In this document: in pieces, positions 14,902-22,607 of the stretch
Numbering within the stretch: position 1 is the stretch's first letter
Layout of the letters: every line of letters begins with the position of its first letter
IMG/VR virus record: IMGVR_UViG_3300027832_000010
Location: 1 to 64,000 of that record
Reading direction: 5' to 3' (one strand)
Source of the DNA: a virus
DNA: 64,000 bases
The notes under the pieces: model-generated
The model's database searches: none
What the model saw: the letters and a program-made list of their open reading frames with translations, nothing else
What the model was told of the DNA's origin: nothing
Program-made: the position numbers and the translations under genes

Positions 14902-15736
14902 TCCAGTATGCTTCTGTTCTATTAACCATTATGTCTGAACGCTTTGATTTACCATCTTTCTTGCGCTCGCCTTTCATATGGTCCATGTATTTGCCTAGCT
15001 CAGTATTAATTAACGGATGTCCGCCGCCGCCACTTTTAGCTTCACTCATATACATTTGTGCAGAATAATCATAATCCGCATTAAACTGTTTAAACTGTTT
15101 CAACACTTCTCCAAAGATATAACTGTCATGCCATTCGGGTAATAAGAACATGCCTTTCTCAGCATCCTCATACATACGTTCAAATTCTTCTAAGAAACTA
15201 TGACACACAGGATGATTCATATTCAGTCCGTAGAATCCACATTCTGGCCATGTCTGTGATCCTTTGCCTCTACCAACATACGTGATATATTTGTTTTCGG
15301 GTAATAAGTTTTTAAATGCAGCATAACTCCAGTTACTGTGAATATAACTATCTGCATCCATCCACACTATCCAGTTGCCTTCCCTTTTATTGCATGCATC
15401 AAACACTGCGTACACTTTGTTTGCAAAGCGAACTGCATCCCACTTGAATGCTTTTTTACTATCTTTGCGTTTGCTTCTAATTGGATCTGAACTTATATTG
15501 CCATTAGCTTTTGGAATGTCTTTCCAAGTTTCTTTAAACACATTTAATTTAAGTAAAGTTGCTTTTGCATCTTGTATTATAATCTGTCTAGGATCTGGAT
15601 TTGCAGGTGTACAATCTTCTGCGTAGACAATTAGTTTGATATTTTTGTCAACTCGCTGTGCAAAGCTGTCTATAAATCGTTGCCCGTATGTTGTTAATCC
15701 TTCGTGATGGAACGTAGTTACTACTGTTATTGTCAT
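14891..15736 (-). CDS. Glycosyltransferase
   Basis: 281 residues, GT-A-like. It starts MTITVVTTFHHEGLTTYG and has NWIVWMDADSYIH near residue 120, where DAD is the metal-binding DxD, and PEWHDSYIFGEVLKQF later. It is a larger paralogue of the protein at 4054. The open frame extends 9 codons further, but ATG 15736 overlaps the previous stop in the ATGA form used throughout this operon and is preferred. Confidence 0.75.
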   Translation of the reverse strand: MTITVVTTFHHEGLTTYGQRFIDSFAQRVDKNIKLIVYAEDCTPANPDPRQIIIQDAKATLLKLNVFKETWKDIPKANGNISSDPIRSKRKDSKKAFKWDAVRFANKVYAVFDACNKREGNWIVWMDADSYIHSNWSYAAFKNLLPENKYITYVGRGKGSQTWPECGFYGLNMNHPVCHSFLEEFERMYEDAEKGMFLLPEWHDSYIFGEVLKQFKQFNADYDYSAQMYMSEAKSGGGGHPLINTELGKYMDHMKGERKKDGKSKRSDIMVNRTEAYWNEV

Positions 15737-16644
15737 ATAAATTTTCTCATGTGATTCCAGCAACTGCCATCTTCTAGTTCACTAAACTTCCAATGAAACA
15801 TGCTAATTCTTTCTAACCATTTTTGTCTGTCAAACTCTAAAGGTGTTTCTATTTTACTAAAATCTGTATTGCTAACTTCTGCGCACTGGCTATCAATAGG
15901 GTCAGTTAAGAAACAATGATATCCTTGAATGATAGGTCCGACGGCTGCACTACTGTTATGATTAATAACAGCCCACGCATTATTCAAGTCTTGTTGTAAT
16001 GCAGTTCCGATATTACTTATAGTAACGTTTCTCATATATTGCAATACTCGCAATAGCGACTGTGTATAAGTACGCGCAGTTTTGTCTCCCGGATGTGTTC
16101 TTATCACTATTGGCCTATTAGTATATTTACGCAGCTGATTAATTATATTTACTGTCCATTGCTGCACGTCTGTACCTTTGAGACTCCATCCTTTATTTCG
16201 TTGTAATAATAACACAATATGTCGGCCGTTAGTTTTATAGTTCTTTAATTGTATTGTAGTATCTTTAGAAATTTGTTGCCATCTAGTCGGGTCAATCTCT
16301 GTATCGCAATATATCCCTGTAGTAGGAAATATTCCATTAAAACTATATCGTATATAACCGTGCGGGTTAGTTTTATCTTTATATAAAAAAAGATTAGCAT
16401 CACCTGATACTACAGTTTGTGTATCTATTAATTGTTTTCTTAACTTTAAATGGGGGCTACTAATATCAGAATATACCCATCCCTGTATTATTGCTACGTC
16501 AGAAGGTTGGGCAATATCACTGTTACTAACTATTCCGTTATCGCCGCAAGCATTTACGCCTTGTATAAATTTTCTTAATATTTCAGGCTTTTGCAGATTA
16601 GAGTTCCTTGCCGGAACTGTTTTTAAATAACTAATTACTTTCAT
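15733..16644 (-). CDS. Capsule/LPS-type glycan protein, paralogue B
   Basis: 303 residues with the same C-terminal pattern as its neighbours: RPIVIRTHPGDKTA near residue 180, NAWAVINHNSSAAVGPIIQGY near 222, and IETPLEFDRQKWLERISMFHW near 267. The Asn-Ser-Ser-Ala-Ala segment is the likely donor-binding loop of a GT-B-like fold. The start overlaps the end of the fusion gene at 16631 by 14 nt. The role in glycan transfer is inferred from family likeness and neighbours. Confidence 0.6.
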   Translation of the reverse strand: MKVISYLKTVPARNSNLQKPEILRKFIQGVNACGDNGIVSNSDIAQPSDVAIIQGWVYSDISSPHLKLRKQLIDTQTVVSGDANLFLYKDKTNPHGYIRYSFNGIFPTTGIYCDTEIDPTRWQQISKDTTIQLKNYKTNGRHIVLLLQRNKGWSLKGTDVQQWTVNIINQLRKYTNRPIVIRTHPGDKTARTYTQSLLRVLQYMRNVTISNIGTALQQDLNNAWAVINHNSSAAVGPIIQGYHCFLTDPIDSQCAEVSNTDFSKIETPLEFDRQKWLERISMFHWKFSELEDGSCWNHMRKFI

Positions 16645-18325
16645 TTAATATACTCCACGCATAGCCTGTCCGAATTTCACGCGGAGTAAATTGACAGTAA
16701 CTAAGGTGCGCTGCAAATGCAGTAACTTCATCTGCTGTCGGAATGTGCAAATTGTTAATTTGCTCTATTGCTGTATTACATAACATTCTAGCTGAATTTG
16801 GAGCAAGTGCTATGGCAGGTAATCCGTATAGTATTGCTTCAGTAGCAGCAATACTATTGTATGTTACTACACAATATGCGTTCTCCATAGCTTGTTGAAT
16901 TGTATTAGTTGTTACCCGTTCAGTGCGACCTGGCTTTAGTCTAATCGTAATCGGTCTATTGGTGTATTTTTTAATTTCTGCAACTGTAAAAGTCATCCAA
17001 GAATCAAGATCATGTCCGTAAAATTTCATAACTTTTTCACTAGGAGGAACAACTAAAATGTGTTTTCCCGGTTTATGTTTTTTATAACGCCACTTTAGTA
17101 TACTTAACCTATCAGTGTCTCTTTCAATTATCGGTCCTAAATTTTGTAAATTATTTTTAGTAATACGATGATAGTCTTTACGTGTTGAAGGTTGCAAATA
17201 TCCAGTGTCAATTGCATAATAATCTATATTATTTTCTATGCAATACCGTAACGCTTTCTGGCTTCCGCCGCCAAGGCCTCTTATTACTAAGGTGTTGTTT
17301 GTGCCTTTTTGCAAGTCGAAGCTGCTAATCTTGCCGCCGGCTCCTATAATAAAATCTTGCAAATAAGAATCATATTCTAAGCCTTTTTTACTAAGATCAA
17401 AGTCATCTGCTGTTGGTGCGATCGCCGCCACTTTTATTCCCATATTTTCTTCCAATATCTGTCTTATTGTCTCTTTTGTTTTATATATTTCTTCATCAGG
17501 ATCTATAAGATTGTGTAAGTAGGCAGCTAACAGTGTTTTAGTTTTCTTAGGTAATGTTAAATCATCTATTTCAAATGTTCTAGATTTTAAATTTTGTATT
17601 TCTTGAGTTAACTCATTTACTTTAGTTGCATACATCTTAGATTGCATTTGGTACCACTCAGATGAATATTCACAGTTTTTATAATTATCAAACCACGGGC
17701 CACCTTCAGTATAATGTAAAAACTTAGGTTTACCATCTGTAGGTTCTTTGTACCAGCCAACTAACCAATTCCATTCGTGACTTAGTTTGCCTATTTCATT
17801 ATCCTTAAGCCAACTAAATCTATGCAGATATTTCCCATCAATTTCTGGATTATTCACAAACTCTGCTGATAGTTTAGCATTACTAGGATGAGCACAATTA
17901 ATTAACATCATGCTTGACCAATTCTTACGTGGATACACAGTTTGTTTCTCACCATCCATTTTTGTACCTTCTTTAGGAGTATAGTCGTGGTGAGCACACA
18001 TTACAGCGTACTTGTCATTACGTTGGTCAAACAATTTTTTAACATCTTCTAATGCAACAAAGTCACAATCAATAAACAATGCCCAACCCATAAAATCTTG
18101 AAGAGTAGGCACTAAAAATCTAGTAAACGTAAATTCTGTGCTAGCCAGTTTGTCTTTTTCTCTCCAATAGACTCCTTCGCTCTTTAAAACTTTTTGCTTC
18201 AATGGTATTATTTCAACAGGAACAGTTGCAGTATCAAGTATACTTTTTTTGCATACTTGATAAGCAATATCTTCTCGGCTGTCCCATCCTATAAAAATTT
18301 TAAACGGTTTAATCTCTTCGTTCAA
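16631..18325 (-). CDS. Two-domain glycosyltransferase fusion
   Basis: 564 residues. Domain 1 (about 1-235) is a GT8/GT24-like transferase: KIFIGWDSREDIAYQVC, FTRFLVPTL, WALFIDCDFVALEDV (DxD as DCD) and KPKFLHYTEGGPW. Domain 2 (about 310-560) is the paralogue of the proteins at 14050 and 15733, with RPITIRLKPGR and AYCVVTYNSIAATEAILYG. The start is TTG 18325, which has GGAGG six bases upstream; the GTG at 18340 lies at the ribosome site itself. One polypeptide would thus carry two sugar-handling activities. Confidence 0.7.
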   Translation of the reverse strand: MNEEIKPFKIFIGWDSREDIAYQVCKKSILDTATVPVEIIPLKQKVLKSEGVYWREKDKLASTEFTFTRFLVPTLQDFMGWALFIDCDFVALEDVKKLFDQRNDKYAVMCAHHDYTPKEGTKMDGEKQTVYPRKNWSSMMLINCAHPSNAKLSAEFVNNPEIDGKYLHRFSWLKDNEIGKLSHEWNWLVGWYKEPTDGKPKFLHYTEGGPWFDNYKNCEYSSEWYQMQSKMYATKVNELTQEIQNLKSRTFEIDDLTLPKKTKTLLAAYLHNLIDPDEEIYKTKETIRQILEENMGIKVAAIAPTADDFDLSKKGLEYDSYLQDFIIGAGGKISSFDLQKGTNNTLVIRGLGGGSQKALRYCIENNIDYYAIDTGYLQPSTRKDYHRITKNNLQNLGPIIERDTDRLSILKWRYKKHKPGKHILVVPPSEKVMKFYGHDLDSWMTFTVAEIKKYTNRPITIRLKPGRTERVTTNTIQQAMENAYCVVTYNSIAATEAILYGLPAIALAPNSARMLCNTAIEQINNLHIPTADEVTAFAAHLSYCQFTPREIRTGYAWSILNESN

Positions 18326-19074
18326 TGTCTTCCTCCACACATGCTTCGCCGTATTGTATTTCTACAAGTTTTAATGGCTTAGTAGTTTCATTAGCTAGCA
18401 TATGCCATTGCGTCTTAGGGATATGTAATGCTTGATGTTTAGTGAATGTTCCTACTAACTCAGTATCAGTACTGCTGTCTAATGTGTACACACTAGCAGT
18501 GCCTTCAACAACAAACCAATGCTCTGCACGATGTTGATGTCGTTGCATTGATAATGTTTTGCCCGGACCTACAGTAAGTTCTTTTACTTTAGTGTGTTTA
18601 TCGTATTCGTGTATCACACGATAGTATCCCCATTGTCGTTCTGTCTTAGGTGCTTTCCATTCAGTAAGGATCCAACTTGAGCTATTCTTTTTATCCTCTC
18701 CGCCGACCCCAAACACAAACTCTAAGTTATTGTCCACTAAGTCCATCTCTGGAATGTTTTCTTTAGTACGATCGCCGCCATTGGCAAATATAATTGTAGC
18801 GTCTGGATACATTGCTCTAACACCAGTAATAGTATTTTTACTGCTGTCATCTGCATCAGGGTAGCACACAACTTTATCTACAACTGCTAATGATTCTATA
18901 ATGCGACAACGTTCGTACACGTCCATGAAAGGCCTACCTTTTTTACGAGTAAGCCATTCGTCTGAATTTAGACCAACAACTAAATGGTCGCCTAATTCTT
19001 TTGCTGCTTTGAAGTAGGCAATATGCCCAGAATGCAATGGATCAAAAGCCGCCTGTAACTAGAACTATATTCAT
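18309..19074 (-). CDS. Nucleotidyltransferase-cupin fusion, +1 frameshift near start
   Basis: About 254 residues if read through. ATG 19074 opens MNIVLVTGGF and meets TGA at 19044-19042; a +1 shift at TTT-TGA restores DPLHSGHIAYFKAAKELG, the HxGH active site of a cytidylyltransferase. Residues about 135-250 are a mannose-6-phosphate-isomerase-type cupin (QRHQHRAEHWFVVEGTA, HIPKTQWHMLAN). The TTG at 19037 would lose the first strand and half the active-site loop. The site recalls the CUU-UGA shift of prfB. The first codons are a recoded copy of an orphan start found upstream of the adjacent endonuclease. Confidence 0.75.
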
Positions 19075-19730
19075 ATTACGCCTCCTTTCTTCGTTGGACG
19101 TCCAACAAACCAACCGGGTGGCTGGGTGTTTTCATAATGATATTTTGTTTCACCTAGATAATTATGATAAATTTTCATTCCTTGTATTTTATTACACGTA
19201 GTTCGCCGGATTTCAATTTGGGCTGGGTCTTCAAATTGTTTTTTATTTCCTTCTCTCCATCGTTGTAATGTCTCTTCAGAATATATCTTGCCTGGTCGGG
19301 TTGGCATAATCTGAAGTGCTCTTTTGGCTCGCATCTTGGCCTTTACTTCTTCTGAATGAGTTTTTCCATAATATGGATTATTTTCTCCAATTAGATATTT
19401 AGAAATATTATTTCTTGTGTTTGAGATTATAGCATTATAAGTTCGAGAACTAATCTTGTATCGTTGTTGATACGAGTTTTCTTGATTGATTAAACATCTA
19501 ATAGCATATGACATTTTCATCTTATCTTTTCCAATAGTCATTTTTACTAATAATCTATGGCAAATAAAGTGCTCCCTAGCAGTCAATGCAACAATATTTT
19601 CTTTTTTGTTACTTCCGCCAAGGCTTTTTGGAATAATATGATGTTTTTCAACATACCCTACTCTAGGATTGGTTTTCCTATTCTCAATAATGCGATAGTA
19701 ACACTTTGAATATTTGTTTGTAATAAACAT
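19071..19730 (-). CDS. HNH homing endonuclease inserted at a nucleotidyltransferase start
   Basis: 219 residues. The N-terminus has VEKHHIIPKSLGGSNKKEN and IVALTAREHFICHRLL (residues about 27-60), an HNH nuclease with His-His, Asn and His in order. Residues 120-190 carry NUMOD3-like repeats (GENNPYYGKTHSEEVKAKM, IYSEETLQRWREGNKKQF) for DNA contact. Upstream are a late-type box and AGGAG. Its TGA overlaps the ATG of the downstream enzyme (ATGA). It lies between an orphan copy of that enzyme's first 12 codons and the recoded working copy, which would make the recipient resistant to its cut. Confidence 0.85.
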   Translation of the reverse strand: MFITNKYSKCYYRIIENRKTNPRVGYVEKHHIIPKSLGGSNKKENIVALTAREHFICHRLLVKMTIGKDKMKMSYAIRCLINQENSYQQRYKISSRTYNAIISNTRNNISKYLIGENNPYYGKTHSEEVKAKMRAKRALQIMPTRPGKIYSEETLQRWREGNKKQFEDPAQIEIRRTTCNKIQGMKIYHNYLGETKYHYENTQPPGWFVGRPTKKGGVI

Positions 19731-19747
19731 ACTGTCTCCTGTATGTT

Positions 19748-19798
19748 TTATTTATCTGACTTGGGATCAAATCCGCCAGTGCAAAGTACAATTTTCAT
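19748..19798 (-). pseudogene. Orphan 5' end of the nucleotidyltransferase gene, copy 2
   Basis: A 16-codon frame, MKIVLCTGGFDPKSDK, then stop. The first 12 residues match the start of the nucleotidyltransferase at 19074 apart from two substitutions, with six further codons differing only in the third base. GGGAG lies upstream. It ends in a GATAAATA box that serves the endonuclease. Confidence 0.7.
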
Positions 19799-19851
19799 TT
19801 TTTAATAATTCTCCCTTTTATATATCCGCCAGTGCAAAGTACAATTTTCAT
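19771..19851. repeat. 28-bp direct repeat of a gene start
   Basis: Two perfect 28-bp copies, 19771-19798 and 19824-19851, spaced 53 bp apart start to start. Each covers the first nine codons of the nucleotidyltransferase gene. The copies diverge at both edges, so this is a bounded duplication. Confidence 0.9.
19795..19851 (-). pseudogene. Orphan 5' end of the nucleotidyltransferase gene, copy 1
   Basis: An 18-codon frame, MKIVLCTGGYIKGRIIKK, then TGA overlapping the ATG of copy 2. It sits five bases behind a late promoter box and is probably the original transcription and translation start of the enzyme gene. Confidence 0.65.
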
Positions 19852-19856
19852 GTAGT

Positions 19857-19864
19857 TATTTATG
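19857..19864 (-). promoter_or_regulatory. Late promoter CATAAATA, 5 nt before ATG
   Basis: Minus-strand CATAAATA (19864-19857), ACTAC, then ATG 19851. It lies directly behind the end of the FkbM methyltransferase gene. Confidence 0.65.
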
Positions 19865-19878
19865 TACGCAGTTAATAC

Positions 19879-20505
19879 CTACCAACCAAAAATGTAATCT
19901 TTTCTAACATTGATTAATTCTATTGCGCCTAACGATTTAAGATAATCACCTGCACAATATTCAGTGTCACGATGTTGTTCACAAACAATAATAGGTTTGT
20001 ATTTTAATAATGTTTCTGTAGCACCCTTTAGTACTTCTAATTCGTGTCTTTCGCAATCTATTTTAATTAATCCAAACTTAGGAAGATCTAAATCGTCCAT
20101 ACGTTTTAATTCAATAGTACCTGTGCCTAGTGTATTCATATCAACATGACTCTGGCCAGTATTTTCACTGTCGTAAATCATATCAATAAACCCAGTAGTA
20201 CTGCTAAGTGCAAACCGATTTATTTCTACAGGTAGATCTTTTACATTTAATTCTAAACATTTGTACACATGATCAATTGGCTCGTATGCAATAACACGAT
20301 TAAATTTTTCTGTTAATGGCCTAGCCCATAATCCTACATTAGCACCAACATCAACACATATATTAAAGTCTGTAACATATTTGTATGCAGCATCTCTAAC
20401 ATCATCTTGATATTCTGCGGGGCCGCCATTCATAATACGCTTTGCAATCAACCGTTCAAAATGACTATCAGTATCAGGCATCCAATAATTGTAAACTTGT
20501 TTCAT
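19879..20505 (-). CDS. FkbM-family methyltransferase
   Basis: A 208-residue SAM-dependent methyltransferase. CVDVGANVGLWARPL (about 50-64) is the SAM-binding motif I, RVIAYEPIDHVYKCLELN (69-87) motif II, and FGLIKIDCERHELEVLKGA (about 143-161) the FkbM signature with its acidic loop. FkbM enzymes O-methylate sugars or other hydroxyl groups, which fits the glycan cluster downstream. The gene follows the small methyltransferase remnant with a 2-nt gap. Confidence 0.85.
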   Translation of the reverse strand: MKQVYNYWMPDTDSHFERLIAKRIMNGGPAEYQDDVRDAAYKYVTDFNICVDVGANVGLWARPLTEKFNRVIAYEPIDHVYKCLELNVKDLPVEINRFALSSTTGFIDMIYDSENTGQSHVDMNTLGTGTIELKRMDDLDLPKFGLIKIDCERHELEVLKGATETLLKYKPIIVCEQHRDTEYCAGDYLKSLGAIELINVRKDYIFGW

Positions 20506-20507
20506 TA

Positions 20508-20744
20508 TTAGACCTTTTGTAAATACACAATATATTTTGTAACATGTCGCGGTGGACCTTTTTTTACAGTAGCATGTCTCTCTGTAATTTCTTCACTAAT
20601 AATTTTCCAACCAAAATCTAAAATTGATTTAATATTGTTTTTAGTAATTAACGCTTTTACATCTTTAGGAAGTGCCGATGTATTTCCAAATGTTTTTTTA
20701 CTATGTAAAGTTTGTAGTTCTTCTAGATACTTTTCTGAATGCAT
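20508..20744 (-). CDS. Internally deleted methyltransferase
   Basis: 78 residues. The first 45 residues (HSEKYLEELQTLHSKKTFGN ... IKSILDFG) match the opening of small phage class I methyltransferases up to motif I, where LDFGCGKG would be expected. The frame then jumps to WKIISEEITERHATVKKG...KYIVYLQK, which looks like the C-terminal strands of the same family. SAM binding should be lost. It keeps a ribosome binding site (AGGAA) and an intact frame, so a short product may still be made. Confidence 0.5.
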   Translation of the reverse strand: MHSEKYLEELQTLHSKKTFGNTSALPKDVKALITKNNIKSILDFGWKIISEEITERHATVKKGPPRHVTKYIVYLQKV

Positions 20745-20754
20745 TTATATGTTC

Positions 20755-21210
20755 CTATATGCTAGCATCTTCCATGCCTGCTACTCTGAGCTTAACTACG
20801 TTTGTAATTTGCCATTGCTTTTGATCAAGACCTTTTAGAAGACCTAGCCATTTATTGCGTAGCAATGCAAACTCGTTAATAATCTTTTCATAGTCAACAA
20901 CGTCTGCCTCACCGTCAACGTATTTTTCAACGTCACGACTGCTTAATGCTCGTTGATAGTTTTCGAGGTATTTCTTAAAATACGAACTACGCAATCTACG
21001 TAGTTCGATATTTAAATAGTTGAGGATTGCTTCGATCTCTTGGAGTTGATTAAAGCGTTGTTCAACAATGCCTGGCATTTCAGCCGCAGCACGTTCTACA
21101 TTACCTTTGAGTTTGACCTCATGTTTTGCAGACAACAGTTCGTTTTCATAATGCGCTACTGCATCAGGAATTTTAGAAATGTCACGCGATACGATTGAAT
21201 ACCAGCCCAT
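20755..21210 (-). CDS. uvsY: UvsY-like recombination mediator
   Basis: A 151-residue highly helical, charged protein located two genes downstream of uvsX. The central and C-terminal part (LRRLRSSYFKKYLENYQRAL ... VEKYVDGEADVVDYEKIINE ... LGLLKGLDQKQWQITNVVKL) follows the order of T4 UvsY: a helix with a YY/YF-K-Y pattern, a short acidic hinge, and a long C-terminal helix pair ending in an amphipathic segment. UvsY loads UvsX onto gp32-covered DNA. Sequence likeness is low, so the call leans on position. Confidence 0.5.
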   Translation of the reverse strand: MGWYSIVSRDISKIPDAVAHYENELLSAKHEVKLKGNVERAAAEMPGIVEQRFNQLQEIEAILNYLNIELRRLRSSYFKKYLENYQRALSSRDVEKYVDGEADVVDYEKIINEFALLRNKWLGLLKGLDQKQWQITNVVKLRVAGMEDASI

Positions 21211-21212
21211 TA

Positions 21213-21449
21213 TTAATCCTCATCTTCCCATGAATCGTCATCAGCAAAATTTTCTTCGTCGATATCTAAGAAGTAATTAATTGCACCGTCTAGCACCGCA
21301 TCAGAACCTAGTGTATTAGTTAGGGTGTCATCTGCTACGCCGTAGTCAGCTAGCAAATCAACAAACCGCTCTGCTGCAAGTTCATGATTCTTTTTATCAA
21401 TGTACTCTTTAAATAAAGTCCACACTTCTACAATTTGACTCTCGTCCAT
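21213..21449 (-). CDS. Small acidic protein between uvsX and uvsY-like gene
   Basis: A 78-residue, very acidic protein ending DIDEENFADDDSWEDED. Helical N-terminus (VEVWTLFKEYIDKKNHELAAERF) followed by AVLDGAINYFLD. The acidic tail could mimic DNA or bind a basic partner such as a recombination or transcription factor. It lies with 3-nt gaps between recombination genes, so it is co-expressed with them. Family not recognised. Confidence 0.6.
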   Translation of the reverse strand: MDESQIVEVWTLFKEYIDKKNHELAAERFVDLLADYGVADDTLTNTLGSDAVLDGAINYFLDIDEENFADDDSWEDED

Positions 21450-21452
21450 AGA

Positions 21453-22535
21453 TTATTCCTCAAAAGTTTCTTCGATTAAATCAGCTGTATCTTCAACAAC
21501 TTCACCGGTATTTACCACAGTAGCTGTTTTTTCTTTGTACTCTGACATAATCATTTCAAGTTTAGGACCATTCCATTGCTTACGATAATCGATATGCTCG
21601 ACACCAGCTAAGTCAATGTACTTGAGTCGATTGCCTTGCTTAACCAATAAGTTTTTCTTCTCAAACAATTCAACTAAACCAGAGTAAGGATTCATACCAG
21701 TTTCATAAGGAATCTTAACCTGCACACCTTCAAACGGTTTTGCATAGCGTGTCTTCATTACTTTACAACCAGCGCGGATACCCATAACTTCTGTGATCTT
21801 ATTGCCGTCTTCGTCTTCTTTTAACTTCATCTTTTTCATTGCAACAACAATACTTGATGCATAGATAAAGCCACTACCGCCTGAGATCTTATCATCTGGG
21901 TCAAACATGTCCTGCGATGCATATGTGTGGTTAGTACAAACTAGTCCAACATTGTAGCTGCCGATCATGTTTACAGTGTTACGAACTAATGAAGTAAGTG
22001 CTTTAGGCTTACGACCCATATCGCCCTTCATATCACCCTTTTGGAACTGATCGACGTCAGTAGGTGTTAGTAACATACCCAAGCTGTCAATAACAAACAA
22101 TACTTTAGGACGATCTTCTTCGTTCATTGCTTTGTAGTCAATCATGAAAGTTGAGATAGTTTTTGCTACGTCATCAATCATTGCCATATTAAGTTTAAGC
22201 AATTTGTCTTCGCCAGTCTGCACACCTAGTGCATGCAACCAGCTTTCGTCAAGTGCATTCTCTGAGTCAACTAGGACTACATAGATACCTTGCTCTTGTG
22301 CGTTCTTTACAATGTTGCCACTGCAAAAATACGACTTGCCTGCACCTGATTCGCCTGCGAATACAGTTACTTTACCCAACGGAACACCTTTGTTAAAGTC
22401 TCCTGAAATAAGCAAGTTTAATGCGTATGATCCTGTTGAAATCCAATCAGTAGGATCGTTAAATCCAGCACTCACGCCTGAGATACTTTTAGTCAAGTCC
22501 TTACGGAACTTACTAACATCAAATGATTTAGCCAT
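21453..22535 (-). CDS. uvsX: UvsX recombinase (RecA-like)
   Basis: A 360-residue strand-exchange protein. Walker A FAGESGAGKSYF lies near residue 63, the Walker B strand PKVLFVIDSLGM near 144, and CTNHTYASQDMF near 200 covers the L1/L2-side loop. GGSGFIYASSIVVAMKKM matches the RecA-core region. T4 UvsX is 391 residues. AGGAGA precedes the ATG. It lies downstream of gp32 and upstream of the uvsY-like gene, the group needed for recombination-dependent replication. Confidence 0.93.
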   Translation of the reverse strand: MAKSFDVSKFRKDLTKSISGVSAGFNDPTDWISTGSYALNLLISGDFNKGVPLGKVTVFAGESGAGKSYFCSGNIVKNAQEQGIYVVLVDSENALDESWLHALGVQTGEDKLLKLNMAMIDDVAKTISTFMIDYKAMNEEDRPKVLFVIDSLGMLLTPTDVDQFQKGDMKGDMGRKPKALTSLVRNTVNMIGSYNVGLVCTNHTYASQDMFDPDDKISGGSGFIYASSIVVAMKKMKLKEDEDGNKITEVMGIRAGCKVMKTRYAKPFEGVQVKIPYETGMNPYSGLVELFEKKNLLVKQGNRLKYIDLAGVEHIDYRKQWNGPKLEMIMSEYKEKTATVVNTGEVVEDTADLIEETFEE

Positions 22536-22607
22536 TATTTCTCCTATTTAAAGCCAAGATAACTAGGGCGTATGCTTATAGCACAGAGGCCCCAGCCGTG
22601 TTGTTTA

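Noticed and set aside
19071-19851. Group I intron carrying the HNH gene
   Set aside because: The downstream part has its own recoded start codons, overlapping the endonuclease stop, so splicing would give a duplicated start; no intron core was recognised.
22545-22607. Terminator between gp32 and uvsX
   Set aside because: Only imperfect short inverted repeats (such as TGCTATAAGCA) and no T-run; read-through into uvsX is more likely.
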